64,000 bases of DNA, from contig JAQNDB010000321.1 of assembly GCA_029204045.2 (NCBI GenBank), positions 33,374 to 97,373 on the forward strand. Direction: 5' to 3'. Origin of the DNA: Tillandsia leiboldiana (taxonomy: Eukaryota > Streptophyta > Magnoliopsida > Poales > Bromeliaceae). Shown here one piece after another: positions 44,411-55,062 of this stretch. The translations under genes were made by a program, and so were the position numbers. The notes below the pieces were generated by a model. The model had not been told where the DNA came from. It worked only from the letters and a program-made list of their open reading frames with translations, and searched no databases. The first letter of the stretch is position 1; each line of letters starts with the position of its first letter.

Positions 44411-45842
44411 TCAAACCCGGGTGGTGGTGAAGAGGTCGGGGTAGCACTCCCTCATCTTAGATTCCAGCTCCCATGTTGCTTCTCGTTCTTCCTGGTTGCT
44501 CCAGAGCACCTTCACGTAGGGGATGACTCGGTTCCGCAGTGCTTTGCTTTCTCTTGCTAGGATACGCACGGGGGTTTCCTCGAAGCTTAGATCCTCCTTG
44601 AGCTCGAATGTGGAGACGTCCAACACGTGTGACGGGTCGGATAGGTATTTCCGGAGCGTGGACACGTGGAAGACGTTGTGGACCCGGTCGAGGTTAGGGG
44701 GTAGGGCAAGGCGGTACGCCACTGGGCCTATGCGCTCCAAGATCTCAAAAGGCCCCACAAACCGTGGGCTCAACTTGCCCTTCAGCCCGAAACGCTTGAT
44801 CCCTCTGGATGGCGAGACCCGTAAGAACACGTGTTCCCCCACTTGAAATTCCAAATCACGGCGCCGTCGGTCTGCGTAGCTCTTCTGTCGGCTTTGGGCG
44901 GTCAGCAACCGCCGCCTGATGAGGCGCACCTTCTCCTCAGTCTCTTCCACCAAGTCGGGTCCCAGGAATTTCCGTTCCCCTAAGTCGTCCCAACAGATCG
45001 GGGATCGGCAGCGTCTCCCATACAAAGCTTCGTAGGGTGCCATCTGGATGCTGGCCTGGTAGCTATTGTTGTAGGCGAATTCCACGAGGGGTAGGTAGCG
45101 CGCCCAACCGACTCCCCAGTCAAGTACACAGGCGCGCAGCAGGTCCTCGAGGGTCTGAATCACTCGCTCCAACTGTCCGTCCGTCTGAGGGTGGAAAGCT
45201 GTGCTGAAGTGTAGCTTGGTCCCCAGGGCTTGCTGTAGACTTTGCCAAAACTTCGAGACGAAGCGGGTGTCTCTATCCGAGGTGATCGATGCCGGCACTC
45301 CGTGCAGTCTCACGATCTCGCTGAGGTAGACCTGAGCCAACTGCTCTCTGGTCCAGGTTGTGTGGATGGGTAGGAAATGAGCTGTCTTGGTTAGCCGGTC
45401 CACAATGACCCAGATCGAGTCGTGCCCCTGCTGTGAACGTGGGAACCCGGTGACGAAGTCCATAGTGATCTGATCCCACTTCCACATCGGCACCGGTAAG
45501 GGCTGTAATTTTCCTGCAGGCCGCTGATGCTCTGCCTTTATCTGCTGGCATACCAGGCAGTGAGCTACGTGTCGTGTCACATCCCCCTTCAACTTGGGCC
45601 ACCAGAAGGTCTGCTTGAGGTCCCTGTACATCTTCGTGCCCCCCGGATGCGCCGCATAAGGGGCGCGGTGTGCCTCTGTCAGAATCTCCTCCTTCAATTC
45701 CGGCGAATCCGGTACACAGAAACGCCCACGGAACCGCAAGACACCGTCACTTCCCACTGCAAAGTCGTTCTCCTGGTTCGGGTGGATCTTGTCTCGCACG
45801 AGCTGTAAGTGCGGGTCCGTCAGCTGTCCTTCTCGGATTTTC
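44411..45842 (-). CDS. F pol 3' part: integrase and chromodomain
   Basis: An open frame of at least 462 codons. Integrase has the zinc region (TFWWPKLKGDVTRHVAHCLVC), catalytic Asp in ITMDFVTGFP, Asp in TSDRDTRFVS and Glu in FHPQTDGQLERV, then FVGPFEILERIGPVAYRL and a chromodomain with IPYVKVLWSNQEEREATWE, ending YPDLFTTTRV. The C-terminus and stop look natural and lie next to the PPT. The frame is one base out of register with the gag-RT-RNase H frame upstream; the shift falls at a run of six T (- strand) near 45845-45850. The domain set is intact otherwise, so either the shift is a recent mutation or a homopolymer sequencing error. Confidence 0.92.
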
Positions 45843-48800
45843 TCAAAAAAGCGTCGGCTTGACCACCAACGCCGTCAGTCGAGCAACAGTGCCCGCCGGT
45901 ACCACCTCCAACCTCAGTCGCGAGAATTCCGCGATCAGGGTGCTCTGCTCAGTTATCGCGCGTGCCGGCGTCTCCTCCGGTTGCCCCTTCCTGCTTAAAG
46001 CGTCCGCCACCACGTTTGCCTTCCCGGGGTGGTATTGGATTGTTAGATCGTAATCCTTCAACAATTCAAGCCACCGCCTCTGCCGCAAATTTAGCTCCTT
46101 TTGGGTGAACAGATACTTGAGACTTTGGTGGTCTGAAAAGACGTTACAGTGGACACCAAAGAGGTAGTGTCTCCATAACTTTAGAACGAAGACCACTGCA
46201 GCCAGTTCCAAATCATGAATCGGGTAGTTCTTTTCGTAATCCTTCAGCTGCCTGGATGCATAGGCTATTACCTTCCCCTGTTGCATCAAAACACCCCCAA
46301 GTCCGATTCTCGATGCGTCGCAGTACACTTCATAATCCTCTCCGGGCGTGGGTAGTACAAGAATAGGCGCCCTGGTTAGCCTCCTTTTAAGTTCTTCGAA
46401 GCTCTCTTGGCACTTAGCCGTCCACAGAAACTTTTCCCCTTTCTTGGTCAACCGGTTTAAAGGGGCCGCAATCTTCGAGAAACCCTCGACGAAGCGTCTA
46501 TAATATCCCGCCAGTCCCAAGAAGCTGCGGATCTCCGTCACTGTCGTCGGTGGTTGCCAGTCGATCACCGATTCCACCTTCTTGGGGTCCACAGCGATTC
46601 CCTCTGCTGAGATCACGTGCCCTAGGAAACCCACCTCTCGTAGCCAGAATTCACACTTCTTGAGCTTCGCGAACAGCCTCTGTTCCCTGAGGGTTTGGAG
46701 AATCGTTCGTAAGTGGTCCTCGTGCTCCTCGTCGGTAGATGAATAGATCAGGATGTCGTCGATGAAGACCACTACGAACCGGTCCAAGAAAGGTCTGAAG
46801 ATCCGGTTCATCATGTCCATGAAGACGGCAGGGGCGTTCGTAAGCCCGAACGGCATAACCGTGAACTCGTAGTGGCCGTACCGGGTCCGGAAGGCGGTCT
46901 TTGGGATATCTTCGTTCCGAACCCGGAGCTGGTGGTAGCCCGATTGCAGGTCGATCTTTGAGAACACCGTTGCTCCTCGCAGCTGGTCGAAGAGGTCGTC
47001 AATTATGGGCAGGGGGTACTTATTCTTCACAGTAACCTTGTTTATCCCCCTGTAGTCTATGCAGAGGCGCAGGCTTCCGTCTTTCTTCCGTACAAAGAGC
47101 ACTGGTGCCCCCCAGGGTGACACACTCGGTCTGATAAATCCTTTGTCCAAGAGGTCCTCCAGTTGCGCCTTAAGCTCCTTTAACTCTGCGAAGGCCATTC
47201 GGTAGGGCGCCTTTGTGATTGGTTGGGTACCCGGTACGAGTTCGATAGGAAAAACCACCTCTCGTTCAGGGGGTACCCCGGGCAGTTCCGTCGGGAAGAC
47301 ATCGGGGAAGTCCCTCACCACCGCAATGTCTGACGGTGTCGCCTCGGGTCGTGTCACCAGGTCCACCGAGGCCAGGTAGGCCACGCACCCGCCTTCCACC
47401 AATCTTCTAGCCCTCGCCGATGAGATGATTGCTGGGAAGGAAATGCTCTTACACGCCAGGTACATATTCTCAGGAAAGCTCGGCTCTTGCAATTGTACCA
47501 TCCGCTTCTCACAATCGATGAGCACTTGGTACAATGAGAGCCAATCCATGCCCAGCACTACGTCATACTCCTTCAGGGGGATTACCACCAAATCCCCCGG
47601 ACAAGCCAGTCGCCCTAGATTGATCGGGCAGGCGGCCACGTAGCTGACCGCCTCCAACACCCCCCCCGCCGTTTGGACCGTCAAACGATTTTGGAGGGGC
47701 ACCACCCCAAGACCATGCACAAAAACGAAATCACTAGAAATGAAAGAGTGTGTTGCTCCGGTATCAAATAGAGTTCTAGCGCGGGTACTTGAAACAGAAG
47801 TAATACCTGCGAGGGCGCCCTCCGGCGGATCCGTCTCTTGGCGGGTCATCGAGAAAACCCGCCCGCCAGGTTGTGGTTGCCTATCCTCCTCTCGTCGTGG
47901 TACAGGGGGTCTAGAAGTCGACCCCATTGGAGCTTTCCCCCGTCCTGACGTTTGTGGCGTGGGCGTGGAAGCTGCAGAGGACGCAGATCCCCAGGCCAAG
48001 GGGCAGTTGCGGCGGAAGTGCCCCGATTTGCCGCATCGGAAACAGTGGTCACCCTTCTGGGGGCAATCTCCCGCTCGGTGTCCCCCCCCACAAATAACGC
48101 AAGGCCTGTCTCCCGTCCTCGGCCCTCCTGCCGGTGCGCTCCGAGATCCCGACTGAGGCCTCCACCGCTTGGGGGGTCGGTTTCCACCAGAAGAGTCTCC
48201 CCCGGAGTAATGTTGCGATCGCTTCTTTTCCTCATGGTGCGCCGAGCCCCCTCTCCTGGCGCGGGTAACGGCGAACCCACGCTCTACCACCGTGGCCCTG
48301 TCGACCACCTTCTGGAAGGTGTGCAAGTCGGCCGCTTGCACCACTTCGAAAATGTCACTCCGTAATCCATCCACGAAGAGCTGCGCCTTATGGGACTCGT
48401 CCCTTATCACGAAAGGGACGCAGTTGGCCAGTCGTACAAATTCGCGCTGATAGGCCATCACCGTTTTACTCCCCTGCTGGATATGGTTCAGGTCATCCTC
48501 CAATTTCTTTTTAACGCTGCTTGTGAAAAAGGCTCCAAACAGCTCCTGTTTGAATGCTGTCCATGACGGGAGCACGGCGGTGCCCTTTGTGGGATCAGGG
48601 CGGACCGTCTTCCACCATAAGCGGGCGTTCCCCTCCAGGAAATGAACTGCCAGGGGAACTCGCTCGTCGTCCTCCATGAGTAAGTCCTCAAATAACTTTT
48701 CCATTGATCCCACCCACTTCTCGACGACCCAAGGGTCAGTCGTCTCCCCGTCGAACGTGGGTGGGTCGTACTTCTTAAAGTCGGCCAGGTTGGCCCGCAC

Positions 48801-49232
48801 GCGGTCCCGCTCAGTCAGCGGAACTGACCCCTCCCCCGTGGCGGCGGCAGCCACAGGAGGGGAAGGGGCGGCCACGGTCTCCCCCGAGGCACCCCTGTTG
48901 GTGCTTCCCGGCGCCGGTCCCGCAGTTGCCGTCGCGGTTACCGCCGCTGGTATCGTCGTCTGGGGTGGGGGTACCTCGGCTTCGGCAGTCGCTGTAGGGG
49001 TCACTCCCGCGCTGGCCCCCGTCGCCGGCGCGCCTAGCCCCTGTGGAGGGGCGGCGGCGACCGTCACCGTCGCGGCCGGTTGCTGCTGCGTCAACTGACG
49101 CACGTGAGCCGTGAGAGTCGCCAGCTGCCCCGCCATGTCCCTCAGCTGTTGTTGCAGGCGCTGGTTCTCTGCGGCCGCCGACGTTGTCGCGTCCGCCCCT
49201 GCATCCTCGGCCGATGATCTAGTACGGGCCAT
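45843..49232 (-). CDS. F gag-pol: gag, nucleocapsid, protease, RT, RNase H
   Basis: I choose ATG 49232 (MARTRSSAEDAG), six codons inside the longest frame, because gag of A2, A3 and C all start with MARTRS. About 1,129 codons. Domains: helix and Pro/Ala linker (about 1-140), capsid with DPPTFDGETTDPWVVEKW (about 155-340), knuckles CVICGGGHRAGDC and CFRCGKSGHFRRNC (about 380-410), protease DTGATHSF (about 490), RT with SPWGAPVLFVRKKDG and VVFIDDILIY (about 820), RNase H with YCDASRIGLGG (about 970) and ADALSRK. RT and RNase H copy the RNA genome in cytoplasmic particles. The frame stops at 45843-45845 through a one-base shift before integrase; gag-pol would otherwise be a single ORF, as usual for the Tekay clade. 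Confidence 0.95.
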   Translation of the reverse strand: MARTRSSAEDAGADATTSAAAENQRLQQQLRDMAGQLATLTAHVRQLTQQQPAATVTVAAAPPQGLGAPATGASAGVTPTATAEAEVPPPQTTIPAAVTATATAGPAPGSTNRGASGETVAAPSPPVAAAATGEGSVPLTERDRVRANLADFKKYDPPTFDGETTDPWVVEKWVGSMEKLFEDLLMEDDERVPLAVHFLEGNARLWWKTVRPDPTKGTAVLPSWTAFKQELFGAFFTSSVKKKLEDDLNHIQQGSKTVMAYQREFVRLANCVPFVIRDESHKAQLFVDGLRSDIFEVVQAADLHTFQKVVDRATVVERGFAVTRARRGGSAHHEEKKRSQHYSGGDSSGGNRPPKRWRPQSGSRSAPAGGPRTGDRPCVICGGGHRAGDCPQKGDHCFRCGKSGHFRRNCPLAWGSASSAASTPTPQTSGRGKAPMGSTSRPPVPRREEDRQPQPGGRVFSMTRQETDPPEGALAGITSVSSTRARTLFDTGATHSFISSDFVFVHGLGVVPLQNRLTVQTAGGVLEAVSYVAACPINLGRLACPGDLVVIPLKEYDVVLGMDWLSLYQVLIDCEKRMVQLQEPSFPENMYLACKSISFPAIISSARARRLVEGGCVAYLASVDLVTRPEATPSDIAVVRDFPDVFPTELPGVPPEREVVFPIELVPGTQPITKAPYRMAFAELKELKAQLEDLLDKGFIRPSVSPWGAPVLFVRKKDGSLRLCIDYRGINKVTVKNKYPLPIIDDLFDQLRGATVFSKIDLQSGYHQLRVRNEDIPKTAFRTRYGHYEFTVMPFGLTNAPAVFMDMMNRIFRPFLDRFVVVFIDDILIYSSTDEEHEDHLRTILQTLREQRLFAKLKKCEFWLREVGFLGHVISAEGIAVDPKKVESVIDWQPPTTVTEIRSFLGLAGYYRRFVEGFSKIAAPLNRLTKKGEKFLWTAKCQESFEELKRRLTRAPILVLPTPGEDYEVYCDASRIGLGGVLMQQGKVIAYASRQLKDYEKNYPIHDLELAAVVFVLKLWRHYLFGVHCNVFSDHQSLKYLFTQKELNLRQRRWLELLKDYDLTIQYHPGKANVVADALSRKGQPEETPARAITEQSTLIAEFSRLRLEVVPAGTVARLTALVVKPTLF

Positions 49233-49435
49233 GTCTCTACACAAAAACAACAGTCAGCTCTAGACTCTGCTAACATGCAACGAACCCCCCCATCGAGGGC
49301 AAAGGACCCAAGCTCGTTCCCCCCCCTCGATCACTCGCGTCCTACTCTACTATAATCTATCCATTCCATTCCTTTGTAGTTAAGTGAGGTATTCCTGTGG
49401 ACGTCGGCACCAATTGTTGTGATTGAAAGCTGAGT

Positions 49436-49446
49436 CTCTGATACCA
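49436..49446 (-). promoter_or_regulatory. F primer binding site (tRNA-Met)
   Basis: The - strand reads TGGTATCAGAG, 8 bases inside the LTR end at 49455. The leader between it and gag (49233-49435) carries a G-run and a GAGTGATCGAGG motif. Confidence 0.9.
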
Positions 49447-49454
49447 TCTTAATC

Positions 49455-51944
49455 TGTCACGCCCCGGGGGATTAATTTAGCGGAAACGGATTACAAAAGG
49501 GTATGTATTTTTTTTTTGAAAACCTTCTTCCCCGGCGCGTACCCAGATCCGCCGCATATACAGGATCACTCTACAAACGGACAGAGTCTCCCCTGTATAT
49601 GCACGGCGTCGCGGTTTGTACAATGTTCAATAACGAGTAAACATTCAATCACAACAATCCAAACGTATAACCATTCACAAAGTGCAGAATAAACTAACGG
49701 CCGATTAGTTTGAAAGGATAAAACTCACAATTGTTGAAACGGCGCCCACCCGGCACCCATATTTTAAAAACCCTTTTTCGAAAGCAACATAAACTCAGGG
49801 GTTTGAAAACAGTGCCCACACGACACTTAGGTTTTGAAATCCATTTTCGCAAACCATAAATCCACAAGGTTTTGAAAACGGTGCCCACACGACACCCGAG
49901 TTTTGAAATAGTAGTTTTCGCAATCTGTTCTTTTATTTGCTATTTTATTTTCCAAAGCGGCCCACAGAGATGTAAAGAAAACTAAACAATTCAGTTGTCA
50001 CCGTACCGACATCCACACCGACCCCACGAGGGTATCGAGAACCATCCACAGTCTACAAATAATAAATGGAATGCGAAAGTAAAGAGTAAAATACTGCTCC
50101 GGTCTCCTGAGACCCAACACCTCTAGCCGTGGCCTCACCGTCGCCTAACTCTCCCCCCTGTAGGACCCTGTCGCAAAGTGGGAAGTCAGCGACTAAACAA
50201 AAATGATAATAATAATGCAGGTAAAGAAAACGTCCAACCGTAGTCTATCCGGAGCAACCACCCCTCCTCCCCCGCAAGGGAAAAGTAGAATCAAACACCT
50301 GTAAACCTGCAATACCCGATCCCGTCGGACAACTAAACCGACGAATCGCACCGCGCCCAAGTCGGACAACTAAATCGAATGGGTCGCACCGCTCCCACGT
50401 CGGACAACTAAACCGACGGGTCGCACCGCTCGCACCTTGGCGCATACATGCCCCACAACTAAAGAGGCCCCACGCCGTCCTGTGGGTATACACGGGTCAT
50501 GGACCACTTTTCCGGAAAAGCGCACCCTTTGCGGTGGCCAAACCGCGGGTGCGCGTGCTGCAGCCCCGAGCAAAGTAACCAACAATACCAATAGTATTCA
50601 AGAGTAAGCTATAACCGCTATCGTGTTAGCAACATAGTATATAATCAAGAGTAGAGTTATAACCGCTATCATGTTAGCTACATCGTGTAAAATCAAGAGT
50701 AAAACGACCGCCGGAAAACCGGCGCTAACTACCGAAATAAAAACCCACCTGTAAAAACGGTGACCCCCGCTCAGCTCCTCCACGTCCCGGTGCGCTCGCC
50801 CGGACCCACACGGACCTGCCGAGGGAAAAATAGTAAGTCGGAACTCGAAAAGTAATACGAACTGCAAGGCCCTCCCGGTCGGTGGCGGGGCACGGCCCGC
50901 CGATCTGGAGATGGCGGCGGCGACGTCCCCCGGCGAGGGCGAAGGCACGGACGGCCCCGTGCGGCTCCCCGACTCACCGTCCGCATGCGGGGCTGCGCAC
51001 GCGCCCAGCCCCGTGCGGGCTCACCACCCGCATGCGGGGCTGCGCACGCGCCCAGCCCCGAGCGGGTTCACCCCCCGCAAGCGGGGCTGCGCGCGTGCCC
51101 GGCCCCATGCGGGCTCCCCACCCGCATGCGGGGCTGCGCACGCACCCAGCCCCGTGCGGGTTCCCCCCCCGCAAGCGGGGCTGCGCGCGTGCTCGGCACC
51201 ATGCGGGCTCCCCACCCGCATGCGGGGCTGCGCACGCGCCCAGCCCCGTGCGGGTCGCACGGGCGCGCCGCCCGCATGGGGGCTGCGCACGGGCGCCGGA
51301 TTCCGGGGAATCCGTCGCCTGTGCCCCCGTTTCCCCCTCCCCCAAAAGCAAGAAAAACAAGAAAGCCAAGAACGGCGAAACTACGCCTCACCTCGGTTAC
51401 GTCGTCGGAGGTTGTAAGGGGAGGGATCGCCTCGTTCCTGTGTGCCCGATTCCGGAGGTGTGCGGTGTTCTTCCCGTTCCTCGATCGCTCCGCCGCGGTG
51501 CCTCGCGCCGATCGGTGGGAAGAGGAGGGTTTGGGTGAGAGGAACGGTAGGGGAACTCCAAAACTAAACCCAACACATACGTATTAATATTAGCCGCCTC
51601 CGCACACGGGAACTTAACCCTAAGTCCCAAAATACAAATCAATCTCGGCGAAATGAGTTTGGGTGCGAACCTGGGTCCGGTCCGCCTCGAAGAACGTGTA
51701 AGTCGCCTGAACTGCTGCCAACTTCCGGAATTTATTCTGGGAGATTCCGGGGTCAGAATCCAGATCCGATCGCGCCGCCGAAATCCATTTCGCGAGCTTT
51801 ATTGTCTAAAAATACCCGCGAGCCCCGACAGTCTGCCCAGAGATAAAGAAAAATAATTCACCCCCGGACCCCTTAGTCGAAAAGTGGATTTACAAGAATT
51901 TTAAAAGAAGGTCTAGAAAGGCAAATAAAGCCGCGGTTATTACA
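49455..51944 (-). repeat. F right (5') LTR (2,490 bp)
   Basis: Near-identical partner of 41854-44373, lacking one 30-bp GC unit. The outer stem-loop at 49554-49602 is a perfect 11-bp stem here (GCATATACAGG..CCTGTATATGC). GGCCAA-loop hairpin 50520-50554. I could not place a TATA box with confidence. Confidence 0.95.
50983..51260. repeat. 47-bp GC-rich tandem array in F right LTR
   Basis: Same array as in the left LTR, at the corresponding offset. Confidence 0.9.
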
Positions 51945-53666
51945 CAGAAGGTCTGATTGACGTCCTTGTACATCTTCGTTCCCCTGGGATGCGCTGTATA
52001 TGGAGCGGTATGCGCCTCCCGCAGGATTTCCTCTTTGAGTTCCGGTAGATCCGGCACGCAGATTCGTCCCCGAAATCGTATCGTGCCGTCGGAGTTTACT
52101 GCGAAGTCTCCTCCTTGGTCGGCAGTCACTCTACTTCGCACCAGCTGGAGTTGGTCATCAGTTGACTACCCCTCGAGAATTCTGTCAAGCAGGGTAGGTC
52201 TGACCACCAGTGTCAGAAGTCGTTCGACTGTACCCGCCGGCACTACCTTTAGTCTTAGTTGCGAAAATTCCGCAATCAGACTATCTTGTTGGGTGATGGC
52301 ACCTACCCCTGCTTTCTCGGCCTGCCCCTTACGGCTCAGGGCGTCGGCCACCACATTTGCCTTTCCCGGGTGGTAGTGGATCGTTAAATCGTAATCCTTC
52401 AATAGCTCGAGCCATCGTCTTTGTCGCAAATTTAACTCCTTTTGGGTGAAAAGATACTTAAGACTTTTATGATCCGAGTACACATTGCAGTGTGCCCCGT
52501 ACAGGTAGTGTCTCCAAAGCTTGAGGACGAACACAACCGCTGCGAGTTCCAAATCGTGCACGGGGTAGTTTCGCTCGTATTCTTTGAGCTGCCTTGACGC
52601 ATAGGCTATAACCTTCCCCCATTGCATGAGCACTCCACCCAGTCCGTTTCGCGACGCATCGCAATACACTTCATAATCCTCCCCTGGTTCCGGCAGGGCG
52701 AGGATCGGAGCTCGCGTCAATCTATCCTTGAGCTCCTCGAAGCTCCTCTGACATTTGTCCGTCCAGATGAACTTTTCCCCCTTTTTAGTCAAGCGGTTTA
52801 AGGGGGCGGCTATCCTGGAGAAATCCTTCACGAAGCGCCGGTAGTACCCGGCTAACCCCAGGAAGCTTCGAATCTCCGTTACCGTCGTCGGTTGGGTCCA
52901 GTCCGTCACCGAATCTATCTTCTTCGGGTCGACTGCGACCCCAGCCGCCGAGATTACATGTCCCAAGAAGCCAACCTCTCGGAGCCAAAACTCACACTTT
53001 TTGAGTTTGGCGTAGAGTTTCTGTTCCCGTAGGGTCTGGAGGACGGTGCGCAGATGTTCTTCATGTTCCTCATCTGTACGGGAATAGATGAGGATATCGT
53101 CGATGAAGACCACCACGAATAAATCCAGAAAGGGTTTGAACACCCTGTTCATCATGTCCATGAACACTGCCGGGGCATTCGTGAGCCCGAACGGCATTAC
53201 AGTAAATTCGTAATGACCGTAGCGAGTCCGAAAAGCCGTTTTGGGGATGTCCTCCCCCTTTACTTGGACCTGATGATAGCCCGACTGCAGGTCAATCTTT
53301 GAAAACACCGTCGCCCCCTGTAATTGGTCGAAGAGGTCGTCGATCCTTGGCAGGGGGTACTTGTTCTTAACGGTGACCTTATTTATCTCCCGGTAGTCGA
53401 TGCACAACCGGAGACTTCCGTCCTTCTTTCTCACAAACAGGACGGGCGCGCCCCAGGGTGACGCGCTAGGTCTGATGAAGCCTTTATCCAAAAGGTCCTC
53501 CAACTGTGCCTTGAGTTCCTTCAACTCCGCGAAGGCCATCCTGTACGGTGCCTTGGTGATGGGTTTGGTGCCGGGAAGTAGTTCAATGGGAAAGTCGACT
53601 TCTCGTTCCGGCGGCGCTCCGGGGAGCTCTGCCGGAAATACGTCCGAAAATTCCCTTACCACGGGA
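51945..53666 (-). pseudogene. A3 pol: PR-RT linker, RT, RNase H, start of integrase
   Basis: From 53666 the frame encodes VVREFSDVFPAELPG, RT (SPWGAPVLFVRKKDG, LCIDYREINK, VVFIDDILIY) and RNase H (YCDASRNGLGG, DLELAAVVF, ADALSRK), open for 498 codons. TAG at 52166-52168 interrupts just before the integrase; the same region then continues to the F insertion at 51949. RT and RNase H motifs are complete, but no protease precedes them. Confidence 0.9.
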
Positions 53667-54017
53667 CCGCTGATCCTTATCTGGGGAGCGGCCCTGAACT
53701 ACCTATCGGCCCATTGGGTCCTCGGCTGCAAGGCATAGGGTGGAGCCTGTTTGTTCCTTGCATGGCCCTTAACGGGCCCCGAGTACACAAGGTTCTCCTA
53801 TGCTTCGAAGCTCGCCCGCGCACATCGGCCGGGGGAGGCTTCGCCTAAAACTTAAGGATTCTAGAGAGAGGGGGCGAGAGAGAGAGAGCGTCTAATAGGG
53901 GTAGCAGGCTAAGGTGTGACCGGTGCTCCTAATCTAAGAGGGAAAAGTGAAACCAAAATTTTACCTGCCGTTACTAGGTCTGGGACGTCGCGTCCTCCAC
54001 TGCAGTATCCCGGGTAG
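53667..54017 (-). other. Acquired segment 1 in A3 (351 bp)
   Basis: Same length, breakpoints and candidate splice sites as in A2: donor at 53964, CT-rich tract and AG at 53861, 104 nt apart. It replaces nucleocapsid and protease. Confidence 0.7.
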
Positions 54018-54842
54018 CCCGTCCACAAAGAGACGGGCCTTGTGGGGTTCATCTCGTATAACAAACGGGACGCAGTTAACCAATCTTACAAACTCCCCTT
54101 GATATTCCATGACCGAGCGGTTCCCTTGTCTAAAGTTCTTCAGGTCGTCTTCCAAATGCCGCTTGACGCTATCGGAGAAGAAAGCGTCAAAAAGTTCCTC
54201 TCTAAAGGCCGTCCATGTCGGTAGCGGGTCGTTTGTAGTTGGATCCGGGCGTACCGTCTTCTACCAGATGCGTGCATTCCCTTCGAGGAAGTGGACGGCT
54301 AGTGGAACCCGCTCGTGTTCCTCCATCAGTAGGTCCTCGAAGAGTTTTTCCATGGTGTCCACCCATTTCTCGACGACCCATGGATCGGTCGTCTCTCCCT
54401 CAAAAGTGGGAGGGTCATGCTCCTTGAACCCTGCCAAATTCGTCCTGACCCTTTCTCGCGTCGTTCGTCGCTCCGTGATCCCTCCTACAGCGGCGGACCC
54501 CCCGAGAGTAGGGGTCGTTCGTGCCTCCTCTGTTGTCGCTCCCATCACGGGCCCCGTGGTCATCGGAGTAGGTACGTCCCTTGGGGATGGGGGCTGTTCC
54601 GTCGTCGTACCACCCGTCCCTTGCGGTCCCGTAGTGGGTGCGGTGGTTTCGGGCGGAGGGGTTGGATCGCGCTCGGCTGGCGCGGTTGCCTGTCGCTGCG
54701 TCAGGTGACGAACCTGCTCCGTCAGCGTCGCTAATTGCCCGGCCATTTCCCGCAGTCGTTGTCGGAGGAGCTGGTTCTCTGCGGTGGTCGGGGTCACTCT
54801 GTCTGCGTCCGCATTCTCGGTGGACGATCTAGTCCGGGCCAT
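54018..54842 (-). pseudogene. A3 gag, capsid part only
   Basis: Starts at ATG 54842 (MARTRSSTENADADR). The capsid has DPPTFEGETTDPWVVEKW. TAG at 54261-54263 replaces the second Trp of IWWKTV. The frame then continues through EYQGEFVRLVNC to FVDGL, where acquired segment 1 begins. No zinc knuckle remains. Confidence 0.88.
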
Positions 54843-55044
54843 CGTCCGCTATAGACAAAGAAACCACGTTAACCCTAAGGTTATAACCCTAATACCCTGT
54901 CTTATGATTACGCCTACATTACGTCCCCTTTTTCCCGTACTCTCACGTACTACGCACTTATACCTTGGTTATCTCAAGTCTAATTTGCTTGTGGTACCCT
55001 GCACTGTGGATGCGGATCACGTCTACTATGGTTATGGTTGTTTT

Positions 55045-55055
55045 CTCTGATACCA
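55045..55055 (-). promoter_or_regulatory. A3 primer binding site (tRNA-Met)
   Basis: The - strand reads TGGTATCAGAG, with a 7-base spacer to the LTR end at 55063. Confidence 0.88.
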
Positions 55056-55062
55056 TTTAATT

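Larger units (their letters stand above)
41854..51944 (-). mobile_element. F: young, nearly intact Tekay-type element inside A3
   Basis: LTRs 41854-44373 and 49455-51944, internal region 44374-49454, TSD CAGAA at 41849-41853 and 51945-51949. Total 10,091 bp. All gag-pol domains and a chromodomain are present with only one frameshift found. LTRs differ at about 11 positions plus a 30-bp indel that is one short unit in the GC region. It is the best candidate in the window for a recently active autonomous copy. Confidence 0.95.

Noticed and set aside
45843..45860. Programmed ribosomal frameshift between RNase H and integrase in F
   Set aside because: A2 and the C relative read through this region in one frame, and programmed shifts in LTR elements normally lie between gag and pol.
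49233..49250. Upstream ATG at 49250 as the F gag start
   Set aside because: The next ATG at 49232 begins MARTRS, shared by gag of A2, A3, C and the B remnant; the upstream six codons are not conserved.
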